Below are positions 10,477-22,985 of a DNA stretch of 64,000 nucleotides, piece after piece. The stretch comes from Undaria pinnatifida (lineage: Eukaryota; Sar; Phaeophyceae; Laminariales; Alariaceae): contig JABAKD010000008.1 of assembly GCA_012845835.1 (NCBI GenBank), forward strand, positions 8,106,775 to 8,170,774. The letters are read 5' to 3'. The notes under the pieces were generated by a model. That model made no database searches and was not told where the DNA came from. It was given only the letters and a program-made list of their open reading frames with translations. The translations under genes were made by a program, and so were the position numbers. The first letter of the stretch is position 1; each line of letters begins with the position of its first letter.

Positions 10477-12123
10477 GGTGCTGGTGGGTCGACGTTAAGG
10501 GTAGCGTGCAAGGTCGTCGAGGCAAGATTAGGACACGCGGGCAATGACGAAGGACAGAGGTAGACGACAGAGGACCAAACAAATTGGAAAAAGGTCGTTA
10601 CACGCTGCACGCTGCGCGGAAAAAACACAGAAAATTCGAAAATTCGAACTTCGCAACTCGAAACTCGAAAAAAAAAAAGATTCCAAGTATTGTGTAGACC
10701 TACGAAGCGTTAAGCGGGCGGCGGGGCGGGGATACGTGATGTGGTAGTAGTTGGAGCCATGGCACCAGGTATGGGTGTTGAGAGACAGACAGAGAACGAA
10801 AGGGTTCCCGGTTGAACAGCTTGGGGGTGACCAAGCCCGTGCAGGCCAGATGGTCTCCAAGGAATTTGTCATGGGCTTATACTGCCTGGTGACATTCACA
10901 ACGTCTGGACTGCTGTTCGGATTCAGAAAGCTTCTTCTGGTGGACTCTGCGAACAGCCGGCTCAGCAAGGCAGCCGAATACGTCCGACCGATTGAGGTGT
11001 GATACGACAGCAGTACAAGCCAGTCGTGCTCCTGATTTAGTACGGTTCCATTTAGTGCAGTGCCCTATGTTAGTGCGATGATCGTCGCTTGCCACGAGCT
11101 AGTATTATAGAGTACGCTATCGAACTGCAGTGGGATGTGTTTTGGTCCCACTTCAGTGGTATTTGTCATCTGGCACGGGACCGCACTACGGAGTACCGGT
11201 ATGAACCACGACTACTGATGTATGCTGCGGTACGTGCACTGCACGTATAACAGAGTTCTCAAACTACGTATGATAGTAGAGCAGTGATCCAGCAGTCTGT
11301 CTGCTTCTGCGCTATCCTGTGCATTCCCTTGTTGCCGTGGTGTCTATGCGGACGATCTGCCTCCTCCGAGTGCCGTTTGTGAATGGAGCTAGCTTGAACC
11401 CAGTACCCAGTACACCACGAAGCAAGAAACTTCAGCCATTCTCAGGATGAAACCTTTGTTGCTTGTTAGACGAGACTGCACCTCTGAGGTACTCTCGCGA
11501 GAGTCACAAGAGATCTCAAGCAGACAACGCGACGATGCTGTACGAAGATCAATCGATGGTAGACGGTAGCAACAGAAGTCAGCAGTACGAGTAGAACTAC
11601 ACTGTCATCTGCTGCACTCGCACTATTTTCACATCCTCTCGTACTCGCATCAAGGATTTCATACCTGACCTGTACGACAGAGCATGGGTACTCGTGTACT
11701 ATCATACCAAAGACAGCATAGAGTGCAACGTACAAGGTGATCGCAGTGCTGTACCTCTGGTACAGGTGCAAGCAGTGTCACAGATATCAGGTATGTATCA
11801 CTACGTAACCAGTACACGGCAGCCGTAATACTTCTTGTACTGTTGTGCATGGCACCAGGTACCAGGTACACAACTCCACGACTCGTAGGCTCAGGGCTAA
11901 GACAAATACCGCAGCAGTTCCAGGTATCGTACTGCTGCACTATTAATACAGCAGTACTATCGAAATAGTAGGTATGTCGTAGGCGAGCCAATTCAGGATG
12001 ACATCGTACTACGAGTACTCGACGTCTTCCGTACTCCCCCACACTTCACAATACTTGCCTAGTTCCTAAAAGCTACTCGTACGCTGCTGCTTCTGTATTG
12101 TACTGCCGTGCTCCTGCGTCCAG
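10477..12123. other. Divergent spacer between beta-tubulin and transporter genes
   Basis: This stretch must hold the tubulin promoter and probably the start of the transporter gene. It contains one possible coding segment, described separately. The part from 11100 to 12120 is rich in GTAC and CAGTAC words and shows no gene. No TATA element could be assigned with confidence. Confidence 0.5.
10850..10996 (+). CDS. Possible first exon of the SLC35-like transporter
   Basis: A 49-codon open stretch begins with ATG (MVSKEFVMGLYCLVTF) and ends GAG before a GT donor at 10997, phase 0, which is the phase needed by the first secure transporter exon at 12124. It contains a hydrophobic segment. Nothing recognisable from the SLC35 family is visible here, and the secure exons already begin close to the first membrane helix. 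The link is therefore only a phase match. Confidence 0.3.
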
Positions 12124-15100
12124 ATTGCAGCGTGGGTGTTCATGTGGTACGGCGTGAGCGTCTCGATGGTCATGGCGAATCGATGGCTCTTTCACGAGTG
12201 GCAGAACGTTGGGTTCCCGTTTCCCGTGCTGACCACCATGGTTCACATGTGGCTCAAGTTTTTCGTATCGCGGGGTATCTTCTGGGCAAAGGTGGGCTCG
12301 TCTTCGAGGCTATCTACATTCCAGTATAATCCAACAGTACGTCCTCTTTGTACACAGCTTTGTTCACTGTCGTTTCATCCAACCGCTATTCATGCCGGTG
12401 TGATAACCCGGGTGTTGTGTGCTGGAGTGTCAAGAACTCTCTTGCACTCGTATGCTGTTCGAGACAGGTAAAACTACGCCCATGTCCAGCCTTCCACAGC
12501 TCAGCACTTTTGACTTGTGATCGCTAATACACGGGTCTTCAAGCAGCGGTTTGGAACCAGCAATTCTCGCGTTACTCGTCCTAGCATGGTCTTTCTCGAT
12601 CCTCGTCTCACTGCCCACCTTGCGATTTGCTTGTCCCTGATTGGCTTACGGTTAACAACCAACAAACCGATCAATCAATCACACAGGGAGACAAGCCACC
12701 ACACCTGGACTTGTCGGTGAACATTCGGACGGTGATCCCAATAGGCATCGCCACGGCCGGAGACATTCTGCTGTCGAACCTGTCCTTCATGTACGTGGAC
12801 GTCACGTTCTACACCATCGTCAAGTCTGGCTCGCTAATGTGGTGAGTAAGGTCGTAAGGCTTGCCCGCGCCCGACACCCGACACCCGGCGTACATAGTCA
12901 CGTGACTACGTATTAACAGGCTTTTTTGTGACCGCGGGCTAGACTTTAGGGACGTTAGCTGATATTGTTAGAACATCATCGTCGTCAGGCTAATGGGTGG
13001 TGATTATATAAGCAACAAGCCGACACAAGGAGCAGCAGTATGTGTTGTATACCACCCGAGACACGCTGACCGACGCTCCTTTCACCTCGATCGCTGAAAA
13101 TTGCAAGTCACGGACGCTAAACGTACGTAGGAGTACATACGTCCATATGACACAAAGCACTGTTTTAATGGCATCGATGTCGTGCAGTGTCTCGATCTGG
13201 TTAGTTTTGACCACCGACGGTTTTAATTTGATTGATGGGCTATTGACATGATCTGCCACATTGCCGCATTATCGTGGTAGCCGTACCGTGATGCCTGATG
13301 CTGCGTGCGGCGTGTCGCGATTAACCCGCCATATCTCCCTGTCCCCGTGACTCTCCTCTTTGACATGTAGGATTCTGCTGTGGGCTGTGGCGTTTAAGTT
13401 TGAAGTGATCACGCCTGGGATGCTCTATGTGGTGGGCATCATTTGCTTAGGGCTGTTCCTGGCAAGCTGGGATGACAACGACAATAATTTTTCTCTGCCG
13501 GGGTTGTTGATGATTCTGGGCGCTTCTTGTTTTTCGGGGCTTAGGTTAGTCAGCTGCCGCGCTTGGTCTCCTTCCCGCCGCCCGAGAACGCCACTCATTG
13601 GTGCTGCAGTACGTTGTTTCGTGCCCCAATAATATATGGCAACTTCGCAACGTACTCATGGCACCTCACCTATGGAGGCAGAACATGTATCGCTTTGGTG
13701 GTAAATGCTTTGCTGTATACTTGGTACCGTTATGCCAGTTTACGATAAGCAGTTTAACCTTGTCATCGAGCAGCCAGCGTTGAGCTAATTATTCTACATA
13801 TCACTGCCAAAAATATCCAACACGAATTGCATGTGATTTGCGCCTAACAGGTTGCGCTCTTGGTTGTCTCAGGATGTCTATTTCTCCACCATAGCCCTCC
13901 GTTACCGTTGTTGGTGGTATCGTATTCGCAATGCTCTTTTGTTTGCTTTGGATTCAGTTCGCACTTGTCGTTGAATAGCCGGCTATCATATTATATGATT
14001 TTACCAGCTTTTCAACTGCACCCACGTTTTGGGAACAAATTACTGCACTTGGACGTAGTGTTGATTGACCTGGGATATACGCTCGTATTGCGAATGGGTT
14101 GAACTCTCGTCTGCTCTGAGTGCCCGTTTCTCTTTGACGCCATTCCGTTAACACGCTCCGAAGGACTTACTGGTACAGTGTTTACCAGGTATGCGCCACG
14201 TCATTAGTTGTAGTAATAACTGTTGTTTCGCGGGCGACTGTATTATCATTACCAACACAGTTGACAGTATAGCAGCACGTCTTAGACACGCACAGCTGAG
14301 CACAGCAGTATTGATAGACGAGATTATGCGATGATGCTTGGACATTGAAGCTATCATATTAGACTAAGCGTTGTCGTGTTTTTGAACGGGCGCGTGACTG
14401 CATTTTTCTCCCCGGTTTTGCCGGGTTGAAAACCTCGACTAGATGGGCGCTGGTGCAGCTCCTTCAGCTGGTGGAGCCGGCGTGCGTCGACCCCCTGCTG
14501 GTGATTTTCTACATCTCCCCATCGAGCGCGATATCCATGACCCCCATGGCTCTGCTGGATATTCTCGACGAAGACCTCGCGGGCGCCCACCTAACTCCCG
14601 CCTCAATCAGCCAAGTGGCTGGTTTGATCTTGGCTACCGGTTTGTTTTCGTTCATGCTCATTTTTGCCGAGGTGAGGATCCCGAAACGCCGAACCGGCTT
14701 GGGATGGTGAACCCGGCTGGGGGGATGCTGGGTGACGTTGGCTGTTTGGTGGAATGACGGCGCAAACGGTTGTGCAGTGCAGAAAGTAGAAGGGCGTGCT
14801 AAAGGCGCAGGCATATCCGTGTGGGGAGAGAAGCGCGCCCGCAGAAATCTCACCATTGTCGGAGGTGCTAATGTCGTCGTGGTTCCGTAAAATTGCACTA
14901 GGCATTAAAGAAATAGCCATGGGTGTCAATGGCTGATTGAGAAATATCCGTTCGTGTCAATGGTTGGTTTTGTGGATATTGAAAGCAACGCTGACCGGTT
15001 TTTGACGGGGGACTCGCACGGATTGCCATTCCTGTTTGGTTTAAGCATCAAGAGTTTCAGTGCTCGCGCGGCATTGAGTTTTTTCGCGACGTCGTCTCGT

Positions 15101-18100
15101 TTCAGCGCGTCTTGTTCTTTGCCTCTCAAGTCTCCGTCGCGAGGGCTGGTGGCCACGCGGTGGCCGTGTTTGGCCGGCACGTCCGTGCCCTGTAGGTGTT
15201 GAGTTTCCATTATATATTGTTCAGTACTATTCTGGGCGGGAATATACAGAACGTTGGCTCATTAATATGAATACGACACGATCCTTACATTTCCGTCCAG
15301 ATTTGGTACTGCTTTAGGATACGGCATGTTATCTACAAAACAAGTCCTTTGAGGGCGTCATCCTTCGTTCTTATCGTCTCGACCCTTGGCCCTTTCTTTT
15401 GCCCCATGCTTGTCGTTACAAACCGTGGCATCGTGCGTTAAAGGTCAAGCTGCTGTCGATCACGAGCAGCCTAACGATGGGCGTTTTGGGCACGGTGAAA
15501 GAGATGGTGCAGGTGAGCAAAAATTCGCGTTCGATGCTGTCTTAGCTTCTTCTCGCAAGATCAGTTGCCAGGGATTTTCATGGGTCATGACCGCGGCTCG
15601 GTTGGGTCAGGAGGTTTTCGAAGTCTCGCGGGTCGAGTCCGGTCCGATCAAGAGGTGTTCGAAATCTCACCGATCGAGTCGGGTCATCCTAACCCGACCT
15701 GACCCGCAAGAGGTGGCCCGACCCGTGAAAAGCCTCGCATTTCGCCATGTCACCGTCGTCGAAACGTGGACCAAGGTCTTCGCGTTGTATGTTTTTTTTA
15801 TAGAGCGATGCTCTAGGAAGCCAGAAAAGAGGCGGTCCAGCCTGCAACGTTCGGTTGAAGGAACGAAGCCAATCCTGCAGCGGGGACCACTCCCGAAGAT
15901 GTGCATGCAAGTGGGTTACCCATTAGGGTCGCTTGCTGCAGCCTTATGTTGTTCCAGAGGGGTATACGTGTTCGACACGTACTGTTGTACTACGTTAATG
16001 TTCACCCCTGCTGTGCTTCATATGTTTGTTACGCTATAAAGAACATCGTACTGTACTAATAAGTCGCTGAGTTAGTGCTAGCATCGTGGACATGGCGACT
16101 GATTTTTTGCCCGCGACGGTGCGGCACACTGATGCTTATAGTCCTCGGATTTGTACATTGGTTGGGTTCCCTGGTTGGCATGCGGTGTAGTCGGTTTTCA
16201 GATATGAGTCTTGAGACGTATGTACCAGTATGGGCCCGGCACGTACGTAGGCTGATTTCTGATTTCGTTTGTTTATGATTTTTGGCGGATGCATGAATTG
16301 CTTCAGCTATGATATATTCGTGTACCACTTTTGGTTGCTTGTGTTTTTCCCTGGGGTATTATTCCAATCCAGAGTGACCAGAGCCTGTCCTGTGACCACG
16401 GACTTAATTATGCGAGTTAGTGTGAGAACAACAACAACAACAACAACATAGTCGTATCTGATGGTGTCGTGCGTATGATGTTATCGTATGGTGTTGACGT
16501 CTGCTGTTATTATATTATGTCGTCACATGATGTATTTTATTATGAAATTATATGGTATTATCGCACACGGCGAGGTAGCGGCAGAGGCTGAAAAGACTGA
16601 CGAAAAAGGCTTCCCGTGCTCACACTATCCGGACAATGATTCCGCTTCTCCTCGTTGACATGCCGCCGCTTGACCTCAGATATTTTTAGCGGTGCTTGTG
16701 TTCAGCGACCAAGTCACGTTGTGGAAGATTGCGGGCCTTTTATTGGCAGTGACTGGGAGCCTGAGCTATAAGCTCATTCGGGGAAAGCCTAGCGCCCGCA
16801 ACAGCACCGCGGACGGAAGCAAGCGAGAGAGGTGAGCCGTTTCGTTTGTTGTAGTAACACATAACTAGTACCGGTACACTACCTATCGTAGGATGGCCCC
16901 TCCGCCTACATGAGCGGCGTCGGCGTGACCAGTATGGGAATACAAGGCGCTTCGCTCAGGAATGAAATTTTCCGCAAATTATGTTAATCGGACAGACTTC
17001 ACGACTGATGGCAGGTGCAAACTGGCGATTTTGGTAATGCCAAGAGTCCCGCCGCCATGCTCCAGGAAAACAATTTCGACGCCACATGCTCGAGTATGCC
17101 GTATGGGTCTGATATCTTGATTTAAGCACTCGCGATGTATATGGCTGTCGCGATTTTTTGTGACTACAGGCCTTTTTTTGTGTCCTCTCTAGGATTACCA
17201 ATCGGCGCGGACACTGTGTGCTGGATGCCGATGGGTGGAAAAAGCAGTTTTTCAAAACACACGTCAGTCAAACACAAATGTAGTCGCACCTTATGTTATA
17301 TACTAAAAAATAAAGTACTTGACGTCTAGACGGCGGTCCGTCACAGGGCTGAGTGTCAGCGGTACTTGAGAAAAAAAGCAATTCAGTTGTTGGTGTGGCG
17401 TTGTTAGTACTACGCATTCAAAAACAGCAATCAAGAGGGAAACAGGACACAACTACTCGTATTATACGTACTGCTGTGAGAGGGAGAATTCAAACCGAAA
17501 TCAATTCCAAATGAACATCAAAGGAAGGCAACTGAAGTACCTGGTACCTGGCATCAGCGTACCGGGTACGAATAACAGCAGTACGAATTACACAGCACAG
17601 CCCAAGCCAAAGAAAAGAAACAGGAAGTACAGCAGTAGAAAAAAAAAAAAAATGAGATTCCTGCCTGAAACGAGACAAAAATAAGACGAAAACAAAGTAG
17701 AAATACGTGTGTACGCATATACAAGAAAAAAGTTTTTTTTTTCAAGACAGGCTCTGCCTCACCCTGCGAGGCTCGAACTCACGTCTTCACACTCAAAGTC
17801 TGTCTTTTTGACCATTTGATCATGATACCAAAGATCCATACACGGATAGATCCGGAAAAAATAATGTTCCTGTCGGCAAATGAGAGCTTGAGAATGGCTG
17901 AGAGGTGGGATATGCCGAGGGCGACCTCCGGAGTGCCCGGCATCACAGTAAGTGGTTCTATAACTTTTTTTTGTTTAATTTATCCACGAGTTGGTCTGTG
18001 TGTCTGTCGTGAATTTAAAAAACAAACTACGGCGTTCACCGTCCTGCGACGATGTTTAACCGTGGTGTTGGTGTTGGTAGACATCGCCACCTGCCGGCTT

Positions 18101-20010
18101 CGGTGACTGGGAAATGGTTCGTCAACAGGGTTGTGACTGTCGCTCTCGTGTTTCTCGTGTGCTGTCGTGGTCATGTTCTAAAGGCGTGGCAAATGAACCG
18201 TTGCATCGCGCCGCAACGGTGCCTATGTCGTGAGCCCATTCAGTGGCCATTTCCTGATTTGCGATGGAGCCGTCGGTGCAGCATGATTATACGTTTTGGG
18301 ATATTGTTGAGCAAAGCAGGTTGGCCCCGACGTTCAGTGCGTGTTGTGCGTTCCCCTTTGATGCGTTGTTGTGAACTCTTTCACTAGAATTTTTTTTCGT
18401 GGGAAGTGAATCTGAAAGATAGAAATACTTCGTATTCGGTACATGTTTTTTTCTCAAACACGTGGTGAGCTGTCAGGAAGAGAACCGATGTTTCCTTCGC
18501 ATAGAGACGACTGCTACCGAAGGATTCCCGCCAATTCGGACGGAAGGTACAATAGTGGTAGTGGATGCGATACGCTGCTGACCTCATGCTTCATCCTTTG
18601 GATCGAAGCTCCATCGCTCCGCGTTTCCGATGGCCTTGGAATGGGCATGTATGGTCTTTCTCGCGCGCGGAAAGTACTTGTTGTCTTGAATTAGTATGAA
18701 GTAATTACATTTCACACCGTACGAAGGTATATTATCGTAGTATTTGGCCTAGATCCAGGCAAGACTCACAACCGTATGATGCCCAAGTATCGATAACACG
18801 GCGAATGATCTATCCACTTTACGTGTGTGATCTCTCATTTTCACGCTGCTGTTTTTCGCGATGCACCCTCGCAGACAACAAGGGCAGAATGCAGGGGGGG
18901 CGCAGGGAAATAACGGAGGCAACGCAGGACAACGACTGTCTTATTCAGCGGTTTCCCAGCAAGAGGTACGGTGGCAGCACTTCCGTGTTGTTGGCTGAGC
19001 TTGTCGCGCCACGATATGATACTTGAGTTATGATGCTACTACATTTTAGTAGTTACCCTAACTGCATAGAAGGCTTTATGGTATAGTTATGCTAATGTAG
19101 TTATGATACTGTGACACTTTGATTTCGATTTATTGCTGTAGTTATGACATCTTAGTTGTGATACTTTCTGTAGTTATGGTCCTGTAGTTGCCGAGTGGGC
19201 GACCGAATGTATTGTCTACAGGTATATGGTACCAGGTATCTGGTATGAGATACGCGCCAATGCTCTCGTGTGTTGCGTGCTAGACCGGGGAGACTCAAAT
19301 TCAGGCAGGTGGTCAATGGCAGCAAGAGAGCCGGGAGTTATGTAAACCAAACTATACGTCTGCGTGGGCCTGCTTTGAACCGAAGGCATACAATCGATTT
19401 ACCACTCGTGCTCAGTGCGTCATGCGCTGGCGTTCTCGAAACTGCCTTCGGCGTGGAGTGTTTGTTCTTCAGGCGCACGGTTATAATGTGGCGTGCTTCC
19501 CTCTCTCTCTTTGCCATTTCGCTCTTGACCCTTCATTTCCGTGGCGAACGTTCTCGTATAATATCACACGCTATTTTATATAATTATCATAAACACGTGA
19601 GGTTTGACTTCCCTAAATTTAGGATCGATGCTCGTCTTTTGGAGCTACGTGATATTTTATTAGGAACGCATGCGGATTTCTAATATACACCGACGTCGAA
19701 ACATAGGAACCCCTTTCGAGATCGCTGAAGCCGGTTATACGTCGGCCGCCGCCAACCGAAGCACGCGCACAAGTTGGGACTACAATTATAAACAGTCTGC
19801 TGCGCGAGTTCCTAGCGACAGCTTTACTATTATTATTCCTGTACACCCCTCATGTATGGACAGTGTGGTGTAGCTTACACGTGTGTGCCCCGTCGTCTTG
19901 CGCCGTTTCTGCAGGTTGACGAAGAGCTACGGGTGTTCAAATACAGCAACACGGAGTGGGAGTTGGAAGGAGAGTTAGAGGAGTTCAGCTCTTTTGACGA
20001 CAGGAGATGA
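12124..20010 (+). CDS. Triose-phosphate/nucleotide-sugar transporter-like protein (SLC35C2-like)
   Basis: Eight exons with matching phases encode 377 residues: 12124-12291, 12687-12841, 13371-13544, 14443-14671, 15444-15512, 16680-16831, 18875-18965 and 19915-20010. The start codon lies in an unproven upstream exon. Landmarks of the family appear in order: a first helix ending in ANRWLF, the FPFPVLTTMVHMWLKF helix, a GDILLSNLSFMYVDVTFYTIVKS stretch, SFSL-like NNFSLPGLLMILGASCFSGLRW, IFAE, then TSSLTMGVLGTVKEMVQ and a last helix VTLWKIAGLLLAVTGSLSYKL. Such proteins have about ten helices and act as antiporters in Golgi or plastid-type membranes; the substrate cannot be read from the sequence. 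The cytoplasmic tail is Gln/Asn/Gly-rich and then acidic, ending EEFSSFDDRR. At 16680 a second acceptor (TTTTAG) lies eight bases downstream but would break the phase. Confidence 0.87.
15572..15734. mobile_element. Miniature TIR element with CGGGTC-rich body, copy A
   Basis: The ends are inverted repeats: GGATTTTCATGGGTC on the left and GACCCGTGAAAAGCC on the right, 13 of 15 matching. The body is a degenerate series of CGGGTCGAGTC words that inverts to GACCCGACC in the right half. A second copy with the same ends and body lies at 43462-43698. It lies in the transporter intron between exons 5 and 6. No protein is encoded, and no target duplication was recognised. Confidence 0.75.
16425..16450 (+). 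repeat. AAC trinucleotide microsatellite
   Basis: Seven to eight AAC units in an intron of the transporter gene. The preceding ~100 bases (16340-16420, CAGAGTGACCAGAGCCTGTC) have diverged copies near 49740-49790 and 57765-57830, so the tract may be the tail of a dispersed repeat. Confidence 0.6.
17187..17262 (+). repeat. Dispersed repeat family 2, fragment
   Basis: A CTCTCTAGGATTACCAATCGGCGCGGACACTG-like segment is shared, with changes, with 62360-62425 and 62585-62690 on the same strand and with 22838-22985 and 58975-59160 in reverse. Confidence 0.6.
17740..17835 (-). mobile_element. SINE-like tRNA head fragment
   Basis: On the minus strand a B box (GAGTTCGAGCCTCG) near 17768-17782 follows an A-box-like ATGATCAAATGGTC near 17812-17825. 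This spacing is typical of a tRNA-derived promoter. The stems do not pair well enough for a working tRNA gene. Confidence 0.45.
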
Positions 20011-21374
20011 CGGCTCCATGTTGTCCGGTGTTGGCTTTCAGTGTTTGGATATTGAGTTGGAAGCATGGGAGATAGCGAACGTACTACTGTAGTTGCGTGC
20101 TTAGAACCCCCCCCCCCCCCCGCGCGCCTTTTTTTATAGTAGCCGTGCGAAGAATAGGATTCGCGGCTGCTCTAATGTTTGTATCTGTATTATACCGTCT
20201 CCACCTTTGGAATCGTTGTGGCAAGTGTTATCGGTCAATCGCTCGGGTGCGTCGATAAGTACTGCATGCTTCCTGTGGGGGCGTATGCGTCAAGCATCTG
20301 TTGTGCGAATTGCTGTGATGTTTTGTGGTGCTGTGGCGTCGGGGAAATCGCACTTGTATGCTCTTGGTACGCCACGTGCATCGCTGTTCCGTGGCACGCC
20401 GCGAACACGCAGTCCTTTTTTTTCCTTGTTTTTTTTGTAATGTGGAGGCGGTGAGGACGTGCACCGTTAATTCGGTGCTGCTGCCACGGTTAGCGCTTCA
20501 CGTGGACTTTGTATGGAATATAAGCGGAGAGATACTTCACTGTTGCGTTGCGTTGTCTGCGTTTGTTTGTTTGCGCTGCTGTCTGGCTGCCCCCTCTATT
20601 TTTCAAGAGTGCCTGGCTGACCCCTCTGGTTTTCGACGGTCCGGCGGAAGTATCGGGGAGTGCTGTACCACTAGCCTACTTTGTAGCGCCCGGCGTGCCT
20701 ATGACTGCTGCCTGAACCTTAGCTTTGATTCTCGCGAGATTATCGTCGCGGTGTTTTCGCTACATGGGTGACGTGCCTGTGCGCTTGAAGGGGGGCGCAT
20801 ACACGGCTCTTTTTGGGTTGTTTTGGGGCTTATTATTGTGAAGTAATAAAAGGGTTGAGCTCTGTGTCGGGATTTTACCTGCACCTGGAATCTCTTTATT
20901 AACAAACGGATTAATCGATAATACCGAAGAAAAGCTTCTTGGTGTTTTGTTTCAACCACGATAACGGCGACGATGTTGAGTTGCGTATTATGCTTTCTTT
21001 GTCGACCGTTCTGCAGAAGGCAGTGTGCGCGCCCTGTAAGAACGGCTCGCTGCTATTTGTGTGCGCCGTGCATACGCTGTTGAGCGCTCCCTCTAACCCA
21101 AACAAACGGATGTGTATTCGTAGTGTTGTTAGCTCCATCCCTGCTGCCGCAATTTTGCGACGACTCTACTTGTGTTCCATTATTTATATACGGTACTACG
21201 TAGAATCTCACACGTTCGTTCTCCAACTGAAAAATAATATTCCAGTATATTCAAAAATATATTGAGCTGCTGGTGGGGGCTGGGGGTCCCGCCTGCTGTA
21301 AATGACCCCCTGTGGAGAAACCATGCCCACAGGTATGGATTGGCAGTAGTATACACACGGCGGACGGGAGGAAC

Positions 21375-21905
21375 GAGGACCCAAGGAGGGGGGGGGAGTG
21401 TACTCGATATTCATGCATGGCCGTAGTCGTATGACCATAGCTATTAGACCCTCGCATCCCTACAATGCCACCAGGACGGGGCATGTCGGGTTTTCACCGC
21501 CAACCAGGCAGACATTGCTCGCACCAAGCGCGAAGCACCGTGTAAGGTGTTCGGCAAGTTGCACAAAGGGTGAGCTGCATCCTACTAAGAATCGCTTGTG
21601 AGGCGGACTTGCATACGGATGACTGCTTCAGTGTGTTAATTTAATTTCCGGTATGGCCACTTCTAGAGACAGCAATATGGGACTATGTAACTGCCTCGTG
21701 AGTGTCTTACGTACCATAAACACTACGTGATAAGATCATTTCCCTTGCGCGGAGTAAAATATCTCCACCCCCCGACAAATGATCTAACTCGACCCACCAA
21801 AAATAAATAAATAAGTAAATAGAACGGTACGCGCTGGTGGTCAAGCTCATGCCGTTGAGCGGCATGTTTACAGTCAGTGTCGTTGCCAACCGACGCCAAC
21901 CCAAC
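21375..21905 (+). repeat. Dispersed repeat family 1, long copy
   Basis: About 530 bases begin with GTGTACTCGATATTCATGCATGGCCG and continue through TCGGGTTTTCACC, AGCGCGAAGCACCG and TGATAAGATCATTTCC segments to a CGTTGCCAACCGACGCCAACCC end. The copy at 53600-54165 shares this order of blocks; an A-rich stretch interrupts both near the 3' end. No coding frame is conserved, so it is probably a non-autonomous element. Confidence 0.75.
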
Positions 21906-22134
21906 CTACAGTATATAATACGGAGTATTATACAATGAAAGACTGAACGAAACCTGGGGTTTGTGGAGCGGGAGTGAATCTTAGTATATTTGGCATGTTT
22001 TATTAGGATATAAATATTTAGACTATATGATCATTCTTTTTTCGGGGATTCGGTCAGGAGCTTTTTTTCGTCTCGGCCTCAGTATGCGATTCGCGAAACT
22101 GGAATTCTCGGTCAAATAGCTTCGTTCGAGCGCC

Positions 22135-22560
22135 GTCTTTGGGGGGCGGCTCAAACGCCCCTCGCCCTGCCGTATGCGTCCCGCACCTCGACGTGAACGC
22201 GGACGGATGCCGAGCGAGACAAGCGAGAAGTTGCAAAAATATCCAATGTCGAGGAGGAAATCCTGAGATTTTGGTTGTATCTTAACGTCTGCACGGCCTG
22301 GATGATTTATGGCATCATTTCCAAACGGTAGTTGCGAATGTTTTGAATTTTGCGGCGGCATACTCTCGAGCGTTTGTTTTGCTTGACGTCTGCAGGGCTT
22401 GAGCGTTTGTTTGTTTTGCTTTGACGTCTGCAGGACTTGAACGAATGAAACACGTCCTCGGGGGGCGGCTCAAACGCCCCTCGCTCTGCCGTATCCGTTC
22501 CGCACACCTGGTCGGGATCGGGTACGTGGGCTGAGCGAGACAAGCGAGAAGTGCGCAAAT
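22135..22560 (+). repeat. Pair of ~100-base direct repeats
   Basis: Two segments, about 22138-22240 and 22457-22555, share a GGGGGGCGGCTCAAACGCCC core, then CCGTATCCGTTCCGCAC and GAGCGAGACAAGCGAGAAG. They are 319 bases apart. A preceding CGGTCAAATAGCTTCGTTCG segment recurs near 22782-22805. Confidence 0.7.
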
Positions 22561-22837
22561 TTTTGTATGCATACGCCCGAGCTATTCTTGGGTCTTGGCA
22601 TATGCAGAGCCTGAACGAAAAAAAATGCGGGAAAACATCTAGTTCCAACTTGGCATCATTTCCAAATTTTGGCTTCTTATTTCGTCCCCACCACACTTTT
22701 TTCATGGTCACACCTCGAAGCATTTGGCTTATTATTGTCGTACGACTGCTATGTCGTTGCTTTTCGATATCAGATTTCACGGTCAAATACCTTTGTTCGA
22801 GCGTTCGTTGTCTTCGAGGGGGGCCGTTTCCTACCCA

Positions 22838-22985
22838 ACGACACCATTACACCCAGTGTCCGTGCCGATTCTTCATCCTAAAGAAATACAACTTAGTGTT
22901 ATGTGGTCACAGACTGTGAGACAGAGTGAACCAAACAATCGTAATTAATCAAGGTGTGAAGCAAGTGAGATGCTAGCGTACCGGG
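22838..22985 (-). repeat. Dispersed repeat family 2 copy
   Basis: CCCAACGACACCATTACACC, then GTCCGTGCCGATTCTTCATCC and AACCAAACAATCGTAATTAA, match the copy at 58975-59160 block by block. Its A/C-rich end (ACAAAACAGACCAGACAAAA) parallels the AAAAC microsatellite of that copy. Confidence 0.7.

Noticed and set aside
15386-16039. A 217-codon plus-strand open frame
   Set aside because: It crosses a real transporter exon in another frame and then the CGGGTC element; the translation shows no family motif.
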